A stretch of DNA of 64,000 nucleotides from Pseudomonadota bacterium (GCA_039196715.1 JBCCUP010000021.1:1-64000), one strand, 5' to 3'. Shown: positions 53,246 to 62,192, numbered from the stretch's first letter. Notes: generated by a model from the sequence alone, not told the origin. Numbers and translations are program-made.

Positions 53246-53854
53246 TCAGGCGGCGTCGTGGGGTGCAAACGGCGTGAAGCCCGGCAGGGCTTCGACGCGT
53301 TCGAGCCAGCGTGTGATGTGCTGGTAGGTGCTGCGGTCGATGCCCGCGTCCACGACCCGTTCGGTGTAGCTGTACAACGCGACGTCGGCCAGCGTTGCGG
53401 TGTCGCCGGTGAGGAAGGGCCGGTCGGTCAGCGCGGCGTCCATCTGCGCGAACAGCGCGTGTGAGCGGGCCGTCACGTCGGCTTCGTCGAACGGCGCGCC
53501 GAACAGCACGCGCAAGCGCGCGTTGCAGGGGCCGAACGTGAGCGGGCCCGCGGCAATGGACAACCACTGTTGCACGCGCGCAGCACCGAGCGGGTCTTCC
53601 GGTAGCCACTGCGCGAGCGCAAACCGCTTCGCGAGATAGACAAGGATCGCGTTGGAGTCTGCCACCACCACGTCGCCGTCGGTCAGCACCGGCACCTGTC
53701 CGAACGGGTTCAGCGCGAGAAATGCCTCGCTGTGCTGCTCTCCGGCCGGGAGATCAACCGTCTTGATGTCGGCGTCCAGCCCGTTCAGCGAGAGGAACAG
53801 GCGCACGCGGTGGGCGTGTCCGGAGAGGGGGAAGTCGTACAGCGTGAGTGCCAT
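53246..53854 (-). CDS. Glutathione S-transferase
   Basis: A 202-residue transferase, with an N-terminal thioredoxin-like domain starting MALTLYDFPLSGHAHRVRLFLSL (Ser in PLSGH is the likely catalytic residue), the cis-Pro in NPFGQVPVL and the glutathione-binding ADSNAILVYLA. The C-terminal helical domain has the N-capping box TLADVALYSYTE. It resembles the theta/nu-like class. It is paired with the PPOX-like gene downstream and is distinct from the first transferase near 3 kb. Confidence 0.87.
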   Translation of the reverse strand: MALTLYDFPLSGHAHRVRLFLSLNGLDADIKTVDLPAGEQHSEAFLALNPFGQVPVLTDGDVVVADSNAILVYLAKRFALAQWLPEDPLGAARVQQWLSIAAGPLTFGPCNARLRVLFGAPFDEADVTARSHALFAQMDAALTDRPFLTGDTATLADVALYSYTERVVDAGIDRSTYQHITRWLERVEALPGFTPFAPHDAA

Positions 53855-53961
53855 GGGGAGCGCCCTGTGGGTGTGGGCTCCAAGACTGGCGTCACGGCGC
53901 GGTCTTTTGTAGAGGCGTGCGGCGACATGCAGTCTTTCGCGCGGCGAAAGACCGTCTCGCC

Positions 53962-54978
53962 TCAGCCGTTGCCCCAGCTCACGGTCGGCTTGTGGAGCTT
54001 TTGCAATGCCGACACAGCTTCGCCGCGCAAGCGCTGGATCAGAAGCTCTGCGATGTGCCGGCCGGCTTCGACCAGGTCTTCGCGTACCGTGTCGATCTGG
54101 GGGTACAGCGCCGGCAGCAGCTCGGTCGTGCCCTTGCAGACGAGGTTGAAGTCACGCCCACACTGCTTGCCGGCGTCGGTCATCCCGCCCAGTACGGCCA
54201 CGGCGGTCACGTCGTTGCTGCAGATGATTGCGTCGGGTGGCGCCTTCGACGTCGCGAGGTTACAGGCGAACTCACGCGCGCTTGCAGCTGTGTCCAGGCG
54301 TTTGGTGTCGAGCACCACGTCGCCGTCCAGGCCACGTTCAGACACCGTGCCCTTGAACTGCGCGACGGTGTTGTTGAAGTTGGTGGTGCCGTTGTCGAAA
54401 GGCACGTAGAGGAAGCGCGTGCGGCCCAGGGCGAGCAGCCGGTCGACGGCCAACTCGATGAACCGCTCAGCGTGAAAATCGACATAGGCATGGTCGAAGT
54501 CGAATGCCGTGCGGCCGTGCGTCACGAAGGGCAGGCCGGCGTCAGCGAGGCGCTGCACCCGGACGTCGTGCGTGCTGGTGTGGGTCAGGATCACACCGTC
54601 CGAGGTGCGGTTCGTGAGGATGTAGTTGAGGCTGTCGAGCGGGTCGCTGCCGGGCAGTTCCGGGGTGACATTCAGGTGATAAGGTGTGCGCTGAAGGTGC
54701 GAGCCGATACCCTGAATCAGCAGGCGCGTGTAGTCGAGCGTGTTGCGTTCGGTCGACAGAATCAGCGTCAGGACGTTGGTTTGCCCTGTACGCAGCCGCA
54801 CGCCGGCACGGTTCGGCACGTACCCCAGCTCTGCCGCCGCGCGCGCCACGCGGTCGCGTGTCTCTTTCTTGAGCTTCGATCCGTCGCGCAGTGACAAGGA
54901 CACGGTCGACAGGCTCAAACCGGTCATGTCGGCGATGGTTTTCAGCGTGGGCGCTTTGGTGACGGGGCGGTCGGTCAT
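53962..54978 (-). CDS. LacI-family transcriptional regulator
   Basis: A 338-residue LacI-type repressor: N-terminal helix-turn-helix TLKTIADMTGLSLSTVSLSLRDGSKLKKETRDRVARAAAELGYVPN with hinge helix, and a periplasmic-binding-like effector domain holding LDGDVVLDTKRL and ICSNDVTAVAVLGGM. It is divergent from the sugar ABC operon, and CAACGTTG-type palindromes lie in the shared 246 bp gap (separate entries), so it very probably controls that operon and itself. The ligand would be the transported glycoside or a breakdown product. Confidence 0.9.
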   Translation of the reverse strand: MTDRPVTKAPTLKTIADMTGLSLSTVSLSLRDGSKLKKETRDRVARAAAELGYVPNRAGVRLRTGQTNVLTLILSTERNTLDYTRLLIQGIGSHLQRTPYHLNVTPELPGSDPLDSLNYILTNRTSDGVILTHTSTHDVRVQRLADAGLPFVTHGRTAFDFDHAYVDFHAERFIELAVDRLLALGRTRFLYVPFDNGTTNFNNTVAQFKGTVSERGLDGDVVLDTKRLDTAASAREFACNLATSKAPPDAIICSNDVTAVAVLGGMTDAGKQCGRDFNLVCKGTTELLPALYPQIDTVREDLVEAGRHIAELLIQRLRGEAVSALQKLHKPTVSWGNG

Positions 54979-55005
54979 TGCATTCGGGGGCTGCCCGGAC
55001 GGCGC

Positions 55006-55017
55006 TACAACGTTGCA
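55006..55017. promoter_or_regulatory. Candidate LacI-family operator near the repressor gene
   Basis: TACAACGTTGCA is an imperfect version of the palindrome at 55122-55135 (shared core CAACGTTG, 55008-55015). It is 29 bp upstream of the lacI-type ATG, where it could mediate autorepression. Confidence 0.5.
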
Positions 55018-55121
55018 GTGTTACCTATTGTCACACGTTTGCCCGCTGCGCGGCCGATTCCGGCGTGATGGTTGGATGTGGTGGTTGGCTGCCTGTGGCA
55101 TCGCAAAGAGCAAGAAATGAG

Positions 55122-55135
55122 TTGCAACGTTGCAA
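55122..55135. promoter_or_regulatory. Candidate LacI-family operator of the ABC operon
   Basis: TTGCAACGTTGCAA is a perfect 14 bp palindrome with the central CG dyad typical of LacI/GalR operators. It lies 90 bp upstream of the binding-protein ATG. Its distance to the second copy near the repressor gene (centre to centre about 117 bp, close to 11 helical turns) would allow DNA looping. Confidence 0.65.
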
Positions 55136-55142
55136 TTATCCG

Positions 55143-55156
55143 TGCACAGTTGTGCA
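55143..55156. repeat. Second inverted repeat downstream of the operator
   Basis: TGCACA-GT-TGTGCA is a 6 bp inverted repeat with a 2 bp centre. Its centre is 21 bp, two helical turns, from the centre of the palindrome at 55122-55135. It could be a site for a second regulator or a promoter-proximal element; the half-site spacing differs from the LacI-type box. Confidence 0.4.
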
Positions 55157-55224
55157 GGAATGCAGCCGGTCCGCCGGTGCATCCTCAGAATGCTTAAAGC
55201 GATGATCCCGCAGGGAGGGAGTAC

Positions 55225-56586
55225 ATGACACACACCAAAAAGGGGCCTGGTGCCCGACTTCTGTTGAGTTCGGCGATTGGTCTGGCGCTCGTTGCCGGCA
55301 CCGCATCGGCGGACACCATCCGGTTCTGGACCACCGAAGAGCAGCCCGAGCGTCTGGCGAAGCAGCAGGCGATGGCAGCGGACTTCGGGTCGGCCTCGGG
55401 TCACACCGTGGAGGTCATTCCGGTCTCCGAGAGCGACCTCGGCACCCGTGCCACTGCGGCGTTTGCGGCCGGTGATCTGCCGGACGTGATCTACCACACG
55501 CTGCAGTACGCGCTGCCGTGGGCCGAAGCCGGTATCCTCGACACCGACGCGGCATCCGAGTTGGTCGAAGAGCTCGGCACTGACACCTTCTCTGCCGGTC
55601 CGCTCTCCATGGCGGCCGTTGAAGACGGGGTGGCATCCGTGCCGGTCGACGGCTGGACCCAGATGGTGGTTTACCGCAAGGACCTGTTCGACGCCGCCGG
55701 CCTCGAGGCTCCGTCCTCCTACGCCAACGTCCAGGCCGCGCTCGACGCCCTGCACAACCCACCCGAGATGTACGGCTTCGTCGCCGCGACCAAGGTGGAC
55801 GAGAACTTCATGAGCCAGGTGCTGGAGCATGTGTTCCTCGCCAACGGCGTGTCGCCGGTCAACTCAGACGGCTTCGCTCCGCTCGATGAAGCGGCGACCA
55901 CCGAAGTGCTGGATTTCTACAAGGCGGTGGCTGCAGCATCGCCCCCGGGTGAGCTGTACTGGAAGCAATCGCGCGAGCTGTACTTCTCCGGCAACGCGGC
56001 GATGATCATCTGGTCTCCCTTCATCCTCGACGAGCTCGCCGGTCTGCGTGACAGTGCGGCGCCGAGTATCAACGACGACCCGACCACGCGTGAGCTGGCG
56101 GCGAAGACCGGCATCGTGACCAACTTCAGCGGTCCGTCGAACCCGGACGGGGCTGCCTGGGGTGACGTGCGCTACTTCGGTATCACCTCAGATGCCAACA
56201 CCGATGTCGCGCAGGACTTCATCACGTATTCGATGGACGAAGGCTACGCTCAGACGCTGTCGATCGCAGCGGAAGGCAAGTTCCCCGTGCGCACTGGCAC
56301 CGCGGACGAGCCTGGCAAGTACACGGCGATCTGGTCCGAGCTGGATGTCGGCGTGGACCGCAAGGCACCGCTGAAAGACCTGTACTCGGCCGAGATGCTC
56401 GACGAGATCGTCGGCGGCCTGCAGGTCGCGCAGCGCTGGGGCGTGGCGGAAGGTCAGCTCTCGCTGGCATCGAAGATGATCAACAGCCAGGTCATCAACC
56501 GCGTTGTGCGCCAGTACATCGACGGTGAAGTGGATGCCGCAGCCGCCGTGGCAGCCATGAACGACGAGCTCTCGAAGGTCAACTGA
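55225..56586 (+). CDS. Sugar ABC transporter substrate-binding protein
   Basis: A 453-residue family 1 solute-binding protein. The signal peptide (LLLSSAIGLALVAGTASA) is followed by DTIRFWTTEEQPERLAKQQAM and by DLPDVIYHTLQYALPWAEAGIL, VPVDGWTQMVVYRKDLFDAAG and NAAMIIWSPFILDEL, the usual hallmarks of carbohydrate-binding receptors. It delivers the sugar to the two permeases encoded next. AGGGAGGGAG at 55212-55221 is a strong ribosome site. The gene is first in the operon and is followed by a long hairpin, so it is probably made in excess. Confidence 0.92.
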   Translation: MTHTKKGPGARLLLSSAIGLALVAGTASADTIRFWTTEEQPERLAKQQAMAADFGSASGHTVEVIPVSESDLGTRATAAFAAGDLPDVIYHTLQYALPWAEAGILDTDAASELVEELGTDTFSAGPLSMAAVEDGVASVPVDGWTQMVVYRKDLFDAAGLEAPSSYANVQAALDALHNPPEMYGFVAATKVDENFMSQVLEHVFLANGVSPVNSDGFAPLDEAATTEVLDFYKAVAAASPPGELYWKQSRELYFSGNAAMIIWSPFILDELAGLRDSAAPSINDDPTTRELAAKTGIVTNFSGPSNPDGAAWGDVRYFGITSDANTDVAQDFITYSMDEGYAQTLSIAAEGKFPVRTGTADEPGKYTAIWSELDVGVDRKAPLKDLYSAEMLDEIVGGLQVAQRWGVAEGQLSLASKMINSQVINRVVRQYIDGEVDAAAAVAAMNDELSKVN

Positions 56587-56595
56587 GCCGCCGTT

Positions 56596-56626
56596 TCGGT
56601 TGGTGGGCACTCGGCCCACCAACCGA
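56596..56626 (+). promoter_or_regulatory. Long intercistronic hairpin after the binding-protein gene
   Basis: A perfect 13 bp stem (TCGGTTGGTGGGC pairing with GCCCACCAACCGA) with a 5 nt loop ACTCG starts 9 bp after the stop codon. There is no T-tract, so it should not terminate fully. It is placed like the stabilising hairpins between malE and malF and probably protects the upstream mRNA. Confidence 0.65.
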
Positions 56627-56668
56627 CCCCTCTCCATCCCATTCACGTTCGTTGCGGTGGGCAGCAGT

Positions 56669-57907
56669 ATGACAACAGCGACCCCAATACCCCCAACTTC
56701 CCGTGGTGCTTTGGAGCGCCGCGAAGCCAAACTCGCGTGGGGCTTGTTGGCACCCACGATCGCCATCGTGAGTCTGGTGATCCTGTTGCCGCTGCTGGCG
56801 ATCTTCTGGATCAGCTTCAAGCCGGTCGGTTTGAGCGACCTGCGCCCCGTGAGTACCGTGGTGCGCGAGAGCCTCCGCAGCCGTGGTGACAACTACCGCA
56901 TCGAGTACCGGGTGCGAAACTCCTCGCAAGACAAGGTGCTCAGCGGCGTGCGCTTTGAAGACACGATTCCACCGGGCGTCACACTTCTCGAGGTGCCGGA
57001 GGCCTGCACGCTGTCGGGCAGTGCGCTCGCATGCGACTTCGGCGATGTGCCTGGCGGCTTCAACGAGCGCCTGCGCATTCCCGTTGAACTCGACGGTGAC
57101 CCCGATGCACTCGAGGACGTTGTCGAAGGCAGTGAGCCGCTCAAGTTCGGTTCGGGCGACAACATCCTGACCAACGCCTCGTTCACGCTCGACAACTTCA
57201 AGCGCATCTTCGACAGCGCAGAGTTCATGAGCGTGCTCTGGGCCACCACGTTCTACACCGTCTTCGGCACCATAGGCGCCCTGGTGGTGGGGCTGTTCGC
57301 TGCGCTCTTGCTGAACAAGAGCTTCGTCGGCAAGGGCGTGTTGCGTGGTCTGTACCTCTTTCCCTACGTGTCACCGATCATCGCGGTGGCGTTCACCTGG
57401 GTCGCGCTGCTCGACCCGTTTTCCGGGTCCCTGAACGCGTTGCTGGTCCAGATGGGTGTGACCGACACGCCAATCAACTTTTTTGGCCAGAAACCCCAGG
57501 CGTTGATCATGGTGACCGTGTTCGAGATCTGGCGGTACTTCCCGCTGTCGTTCCTGTTCATCCTCGCGCGGATGCAGTCGATCGACACCGACATGTACGA
57601 AGCCGCCGACATGGACGGCGCGAGCCCGTTCCAGAAATTCTGGTACCTCTCGCTGCCCATGTTGCTCGGCATTCTGTCGGTACTGTTCCTGCTGCGTTTC
57701 ATCTGGACCTTCAACAAGTTTGACGACATCTTCCTGCTCACCGGCGGCAACGCCGGCACGCGAACACTGACCGTCAACGTCTACGAGCAGGCCTTCGCGA
57801 TCTCCAACATCGGTGCTGGTGCCGCTGTCGCGGTGGTGATCTTCGGCGTGTTGCTGTGTTTCAGCTTCTTTTTCTTTCGCTACATGTCGCAGGAGGAAGG
57901 GCTGTGA
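56669..57907 (+). CDS. ABC transporter permease with a large periplasmic insertion (MalF-like)
   Basis: A 412-residue permease. The first helix (LAPTIAIVSLVILLPLLAIFWISF, about 25-50) is followed by roughly 100 residues (60-165) of beta-rich, soluble sequence: YRIEYRVRNSSQDKVLSG, FEDTIPPGVTLLEVPEAC, GGFNERLRIPVELDG. This resembles the conserved-repeat (DUF11-like) domains of surface proteins. Then the remaining helices follow, with the EAA loop EAADMDGASPFQKFWYLSLPML. Common MalF-type permeases of this subfamily are about 300 residues. ATG 56669 is chosen over the in-frame start at 56600 because that one lies in the hairpin. Confidence 0.88.
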   Translation: MTTATPIPPTSRGALERREAKLAWGLLAPTIAIVSLVILLPLLAIFWISFKPVGLSDLRPVSTVVRESLRSRGDNYRIEYRVRNSSQDKVLSGVRFEDTIPPGVTLLEVPEACTLSGSALACDFGDVPGGFNERLRIPVELDGDPDALEDVVEGSEPLKFGSGDNILTNASFTLDNFKRIFDSAEFMSVLWATTFYTVFGTIGALVVGLFAALLLNKSFVGKGVLRGLYLFPYVSPIIAVAFTWVALLDPFSGSLNALLVQMGVTDTPINFFGQKPQALIMVTVFEIWRYFPLSFLFILARMQSIDTDMYEAADMDGASPFQKFWYLSLPMLLGILSVLFLLRFIWTFNKFDDIFLLTGGNAGTRTLTVNVYEQAFAISNIGAGAAVAVVIFGVLLCFSFFFFRYMSQEEGL

Positions 57908-59118
57908 AGAAATTGTGGTTTGGCTACATCACCGGCCCGATTCTCGGCGTCCTCTGGCTGTTCGTCGTCGCGACAACGGTCGCCGTGGCGATGTCCTTTG
58001 CCTCGGGTGAGTTGTTTCGTCCGAGCCTGTTGTTGTCGCTGATCTGGGGCATCGTGCTTGCCGTGGTGGCGTTGAAGAAGCCCGGTGACAAGCTCGTCAT
58101 GGGCGGTGCGGTGGGCGCGTTGCTTGTGCTGACCTACTTCGGGATCGGGCCGATGTTCATCGGCGACGCTGTGGCCACGTCGACCCGCGCGGTCGGTGCG
58201 CTCCTGCTCGCGCTCGCCGCGGTCGTCTCGCTCTGGAAAATCCTCGAGGACTGCCCCTTCGCTGCGCTCAACCGGCACGAGTTCGAAGAGGCCGTGATCC
58301 GCTTTCTGACCGGGTTCGGGTTCATTGTCTTCACGGCGGCGGTGTTGATTCCCTTCTACGTGATGGTCATGACCAGCCTGAAATCGCAGCAGGCGCTCCT
58401 CGCGAACCCGCTGGATTTCTCGATCGACCTGAGCCGGGGGCTCGACCTCTTCCGCAGCTACATCGAGCTGTTCCGCGACTTCAATTTCGGCAGTTATCTC
58501 TGGACGAGTTTCTTCGTCTCCGTGCTCACCGTGCTGATCACCCTGTTGTTCAGCGTGCCCGGCGCCTATGCCGTTGCGCGGCTCCGGTTCAAGGGGCAAG
58601 CGGTCTTCTCTCGCTCGATCCTGCTGATCTACATGGTGCCGATGATCGTGTTGGCCCTGCCGATTTACATCGCCTTCTCGGTGACGGGCCTTCGCAACAC
58701 GATTTCCGGTTTGATCCTGATCTACCCCGTGACCACCATCCCGGTGGCGCTCTACATGCTGCAGGGCTATTTCCGCGGCTTGCCGGTGGAAGTGGAGGAG
58801 GCCGGTCTGATGGACGGTTTGAGCCGCTTGCAGGTGATTCTCAAGATCACACTGCCGCTGTCCTTGCCCGCGATGGTGTCGGTGTCGCTCTACGTCTTCA
58901 TGATTGCCTGGAACGAGTTCCTGCTCGCTTTCATGTTGCTCGACGACCCGTCGAAGTTCACGCTGACGCGCGGTGTCGCGATGTTGAACAGTTCGGAAAT
59001 TCCTCGACAGCACCTCATGGCGGGTGCCGTGATCGCGACCATTCCGATCATGGTGCTGTTCCTCGGCCTCGAGCGCTTCATGACCAAGGGCCTGACCGCC
59101 GGCTCAGTGAAAGGGTAA
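57904..59118 (+). CDS. ABC transporter permease with extra N-terminal helices (MalG-like)
   Basis: A 404-residue permease, where MalG-type proteins are normally about 280. The core from about residue 132 has the six-helix pattern, PFYVMVMTSLKSQQ and the EAA loop VEEAGLMDGLSRLQVILKITLPL. The first 130 residues add about four hydrophobic segments (ITGPILGVLWLFVVATTVAVAM, LLLSLIWGIVLAVVAL, and two around 65-85 and 97-112), ending in a cytoplasmic stretch LEDCPFAALNRHEFEEAV. The GTG start at 57904 overlaps the previous stop as GTGA. Confidence 0.88.
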   Translation: MKKLWFGYITGPILGVLWLFVVATTVAVAMSFASGELFRPSLLLSLIWGIVLAVVALKKPGDKLVMGGAVGALLVLTYFGIGPMFIGDAVATSTRAVGALLLALAAVVSLWKILEDCPFAALNRHEFEEAVIRFLTGFGFIVFTAAVLIPFYVMVMTSLKSQQALLANPLDFSIDLSRGLDLFRSYIELFRDFNFGSYLWTSFFVSVLTVLITLLFSVPGAYAVARLRFKGQAVFSRSILLIYMVPMIVLALPIYIAFSVTGLRNTISGLILIYPVTTIPVALYMLQGYFRGLPVEVEEAGLMDGLSRLQVILKITLPLSLPAMVSVSLYVFMIAWNEFLLAFMLLDDPSKFTLTRGVAMLNSSEIPRQHLMAGAVIATIPIMVLFLGLERFMTKGLTAGSVKG

Positions 59119-59122
59119 GCAG

Positions 59123-60376
59123 ATGAGCACCGCGCAGTCGCTTGACGACAAGGCCCGTACCATCCTTCAACAAAATGACAAGGGCGGTTACACCGTACCC
59201 ACGCACGGGCTCTACCCCTACCAGTGGAACTGGGACAGCGCCTTCGCGGCGATGGGCTTTGCCCAGTTCGACATCGACCGTGCCTGGGTGGAGCTCGAGA
59301 CCCTGTTCTCCGGCCAGTGGGATGACGGCATGGTGCCGCACATTCTCTTTCACCAGATTGACGACGGCTATTTCCCGGGCCCGGACGTGTGGCAGGGCAG
59401 GGGGCCAATACCGTCATCCGGCATCAGCCAACCGCCGGTAGCGGCAACGCTGGCGCGTCGGGTGTTCGATCGGGATCCCGAGTTCGGTGCCGCCAGGCTC
59501 GCTCCCCTGTTCGACAAGCTGCTGGCCTGGCACCGGTGGTTCATGGATTGGCGGCTGGACTGCGGCGCCGTGTGCATCACGCACCCGTGGGAAGCCGGCC
59601 GCGACAACGCACCCGACTGGGACATCGGCATGGCGGCCATCGACCCGGTCGGCGTCGGCACCTACACCCGTCGGGACATCTCGCATGTCGACAGCGACAT
59701 GCGGCCGACGAAATTCGACTACGACCGGTATATCTGGTTGGTGCAACGCGGCGCTCGCCTGAACTGGCAGCAAGCGGATTTGCTACAGGATTCCCCGTTC
59801 CGGGTAGCCGACCCCACCATGACGTTCACCCTGCTGAGGGCCAACCGTGACCTCCTTGTGCTGGCAGATGTGCTCGGACGTGATACGAGCAAAATACAAG
59901 ACTGGATTTCTGTGCTCGAGGCTGGCGCCGAGACCCTCTGGAACCCGACGCACGGCCATTTTGATGGCCGAGACGTGCTGACTGGCGAGTGGGCCAACTC
60001 GCTGTCGAACGCGTCGTTCCTGTGCTGGTATGCCGGCATCGATTCAGCCGAGATGCGTGAGCACTTGCGGCATGTGCTGGCTGAAGTCAGCTACGGTATC
60101 CCGTCGCTTGATTTGCGGGACGAACGGTTCGATGGACAGCGGTACTGGCGCGGTCCGGTGTGGGGCATGATGAACATGATGGCCGGGCTTGGCATGAATG
60201 AAATGGGCATGCCGGAGGGCGAGGCGTTGCGGCAAAGCACGGCCAAACTCATCGCCAAGCACGGCTTCGCAGAGTATTTCGATCCACGGGATGGTACGCC
60301 AGCCGGCGGCCAATCGTTTACCTGGACGGCCGCCGTATGGCTCGGCTGGGCGTCCCCGACAGCGGAGGCAGTGTAG
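59123..60376 (+). CDS. GH63-like glycoside hydrolase, probable glucosyl/mannosylglycerate hydrolase
   Basis: A 417-residue (alpha/alpha)6-barrel hydrolase. [31 protein letters not shown] (candidate catalytic acid Asp161), [17 protein letters not shown] and [12 protein letters not shown] (candidate base Glu384), then [10 protein letters not shown], are the signature blocks of GH63 and relatives. The short length (mannosylglycerate hydrolases are about 410, glucosylglycerate hydrolase about 445) rules out large GH63 glucosidases. No signal peptide is present, so it should cleave the imported glycoside in the cytoplasm. It sits between permease and ATPase genes of an ABC operon, and both ends are tightly coupled. 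Ends in TAG. Confidence 0.82.
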   Translation: MSTAQSLDDKARTILQQNDKGGYTVPTHGLYPYQWNWDSAFAAMGFAQFDIDRAWVELETLFSGQWDDGMVPHILFHQIDDGYFPGPDVWQGRGPIPSSGISQPPVAATLARRVFDRDPEFGAARLAPLFDKLLAWHRWFMDWRLDCGAVCITHPWEAGRDNAPDWDIGMAAIDPVGVGTYTRRDISHVDSDMRPTKFDYDRYIWLVQRGARLNWQQADLLQDSPFRVADPTMTFTLLRANRDLLVLADVLGRDTSKIQDWISVLEAGAETLWNPTHGHFDGRDVLTGEWANSLSNASFLCWYAGIDSAEMREHLRHVLAEVSYGIPSLDLRDERFDGQRYWRGPVWGMMNMMAGLGMNEMGMPEGEALRQSTAKLIAKHGFAEYFDPRDGTPAGGQSFTWTAAVWLGWASPTAEAV

Positions 60377-61425
60377 TGGGCTCCATTCACCTCAAAGCCG
60401 TAGAAAAGTGGTACGGCGATGCACAAGTGATCAAAGGCGTGGACCTGCAGATCAACGACGGCGAGTTTGTCGTCTTCGTCGGACCGTCGGGCTGTGGAAA
60501 ATCCACGCTGCTGCGCATGATCGGTGGTCTCGAGGACATCAGCCGCGGCGCACTCGAGATCGATGGCAGTGATGTGACCGACCAGCCGCCGTCGAAACGG
60601 GGTCTGTCGATGGTGTTTCAGAGTTATGCGCTCTACCCGCACATGAGTGTGCGAGACAACATGGGATTTTCGCTCAAGACGGCAGGGGCACCCAAGGCCG
60701 AGATCGATGAGAAGGTCGACGCGGCGGCGCGCACACTGAAGCTCGAACAGTACCTCGACCGCCGGCCGAAGGACCTCTCGGGCGGGCAACGCCAGCGCGT
60801 CGCGATCGGGCGCTTGATAGTGCGCGAGCCGACGGCGTTTCTGTTCGACGAACCGCTCTCGAACCTCGACGCCGCATTGCGGGTCGAGATGCGCCACGAA
60901 ATCTCGAAGCTGCACCAGAGCCTGTCGGCGACCATGATCTACGTGACGCACGACCAGGTTGAGGCCATGACCCTGGCCGATCGTATTGTGGTGCTGGAGT
61001 CGGGCCGAATCATCCAGGTCGGCACGCCGAGGGAGCTGTACTCCGATCCGGCGAACACGTTCGTCGCGCAGTTCATTGGCAGCCCGAAAATGAACGTCAT
61101 GCCTTGCGACGTGGCCGAGGGTACGTGCACGGTGCGCGGTGGTCGGTCTGTGCCCCTTCCGGGTGGCGCGCCGACGCAACTCGGCATCCGGCCCGAGCAC
61201 ATCAGCGTGGGGGCGGCCGGCAGCGGTGCCTGCGATGGCCGTGTCGACGTCGTCGAGTACCTTGGCTCGGACACCTTTGTGTTGTTCGATTGCGGTCCGG
61301 CGGGTGCCGTCAACGTGCGAATTTCCGGCGAGACCGATCTTGTGCCTGGCGACAGCGCAGGCCTGGGCTTTGACGCCAGCCGCACGGTGTTCTTCGACGC
61401 GGCAGGCGAACGCGTGCGGGCCTGA
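60376..61425 (+). CDS. Sugar ABC transporter ATP-binding protein (UgpC/MsmX-like)
   Basis: A 349-residue ATPase that energises import. Walker [10 protein letters not shown], the signature [13 protein letters not shown], Walker [12 protein letters not shown] and the switch THDQ are complete. The C-terminal region from about 240 ([23 protein letters not shown]) is the TOBE/MalK-like regulatory domain. GTG 60376 overlaps the last base of the preceding TAG, showing coupling. It is the last gene of the operon; a weak terminator hairpin lies 22 bp downstream. Confidence 0.93.
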   Translation: MGSIHLKAVEKWYGDAQVIKGVDLQINDGEFVVFVGPSGCGKSTLLRMIGGLEDISRGALEIDGSDVTDQPPSKRGLSMVFQSYALYPHMSVRDNMGFSLKTAGAPKAEIDEKVDAAARTLKLEQYLDRRPKDLSGGQRQRVAIGRLIVREPTAFLFDEPLSNLDAALRVEMRHEISKLHQSLSATMIYVTHDQVEAMTLADRIVVLESGRIIQVGTPRELYSDPANTFVAQFIGSPKMNVMPCDVAEGTCTVRGGRSVPLPGGAPTQLGIRPEHISVGAAGSGACDGRVDVVEYLGSDTFVLFDCGPAGAVNVRISGETDLVPGDSAGLGFDASRTVFFDAAGERVRA

Positions 61426-61446
61426 TACCAGCGCCGACAGTCCCCG

Positions 61447-61474
61447 ACGCACCGGTGGCACCCACGGTGCGTTT
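61447..61474 (+). terminator. Hairpin after the sugar ABC operon
   Basis: ACGCACC-G-GTGG-CAC-CCAC-GGTGCGT forms an 11 bp stem with a single bulged G and a 3 nt loop, followed by only TT. It may end the operon, perhaps with Rho, but the T-run is short. Confidence 0.45.
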
Positions 61475-61660
61475 GCGTTGTCTCGACAACAGAAACCGGC
61501 TCGGCAAGCGTGTCTTGCACGCCGGAATGCGCTCGGCGTTCAAGGTGACCGGCACGCTGCCGATACCCTGCCTATCGTGCGTTAGTTTACGAAGCATCCC
61601 GGCGAGCGCTGCGCCTGTGACGCCTCGTGGACGCGCTTGATGTCGACGTAGAGGACTCGA

Positions 61661-62152
61661 ATGATGGGCCAGCGGGTGCAGGGTTTTACCCTGATTGAGG
61701 TTTTGCTGACGCTCGCAATTGTCGCGATCCTGTCGAGCATTGCCATACCCAGCTACAACGTCTTTCTGACGCGCGCTCAGTTGATGGAGGCGGTGTCCCT
61801 CTCCCAGGAGATCCGGGTCGCGCTGGTCGAAACGCACATCGATCGCGGCCGGTTTCTCGACGCCAATCACGGTGACCTCGACCAACGCAATGCGTTCGCC
61901 GGCCTCGGACCGACCGACAGCTACCGTACCGGTGTGGTCAATGAGATGTGGATCGGTCTGGACGGCGGTGATCCCAACGTGGCGCACATTGTTGTCGACC
62001 TTGACGACAGCCTCGCGCACGTCGGCATAGACGCCAACCCTGGCGTGCGTTCACGCCTGACGTACAACCCCGTCACCGGCACCTACACCTTCGAGTGCAA
62101 CGTCGCGTGGGGCAGCGGCATCCGCGGCGAGTACCTCGCCACCGGCTGCTGA
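61661..62152 (+). CDS. Type IV pilin-like (prepilin) protein
   Basis: A 163-residue prepilin. The leader MMGQRVQG ends at the prepilin peptidase cleavage site before FTLIEVLLTLAIVAIL, with Glu at mature position 5 and the usual hydrophobic N-terminal helix to about residue 35. The globular domain ends with two Cys (146 and 163) that could form the D-region disulfide (FECNVAWGSGIRGEYLATGC-type end). It stands alone without assembly genes, so it may be a major or minor pilin depending on a machine encoded elsewhere. The 235 bp before it hold no other gene that I can see. Confidence 0.85.
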   Translation: MMGQRVQGFTLIEVLLTLAIVAILSSIAIPSYNVFLTRAQLMEAVSLSQEIRVALVETHIDRGRFLDANHGDLDQRNAFAGLGPTDSYRTGVVNEMWIGLDGGDPNVAHIVVDLDDSLAHVGIDANPGVRSRLTYNPVTGTYTFECNVAWGSGIRGEYLATGC

Positions 62153-62192
62153 GGCGTCGCCGCGCCACGTCGGGCCCGTCGGGGTGTGCAGC

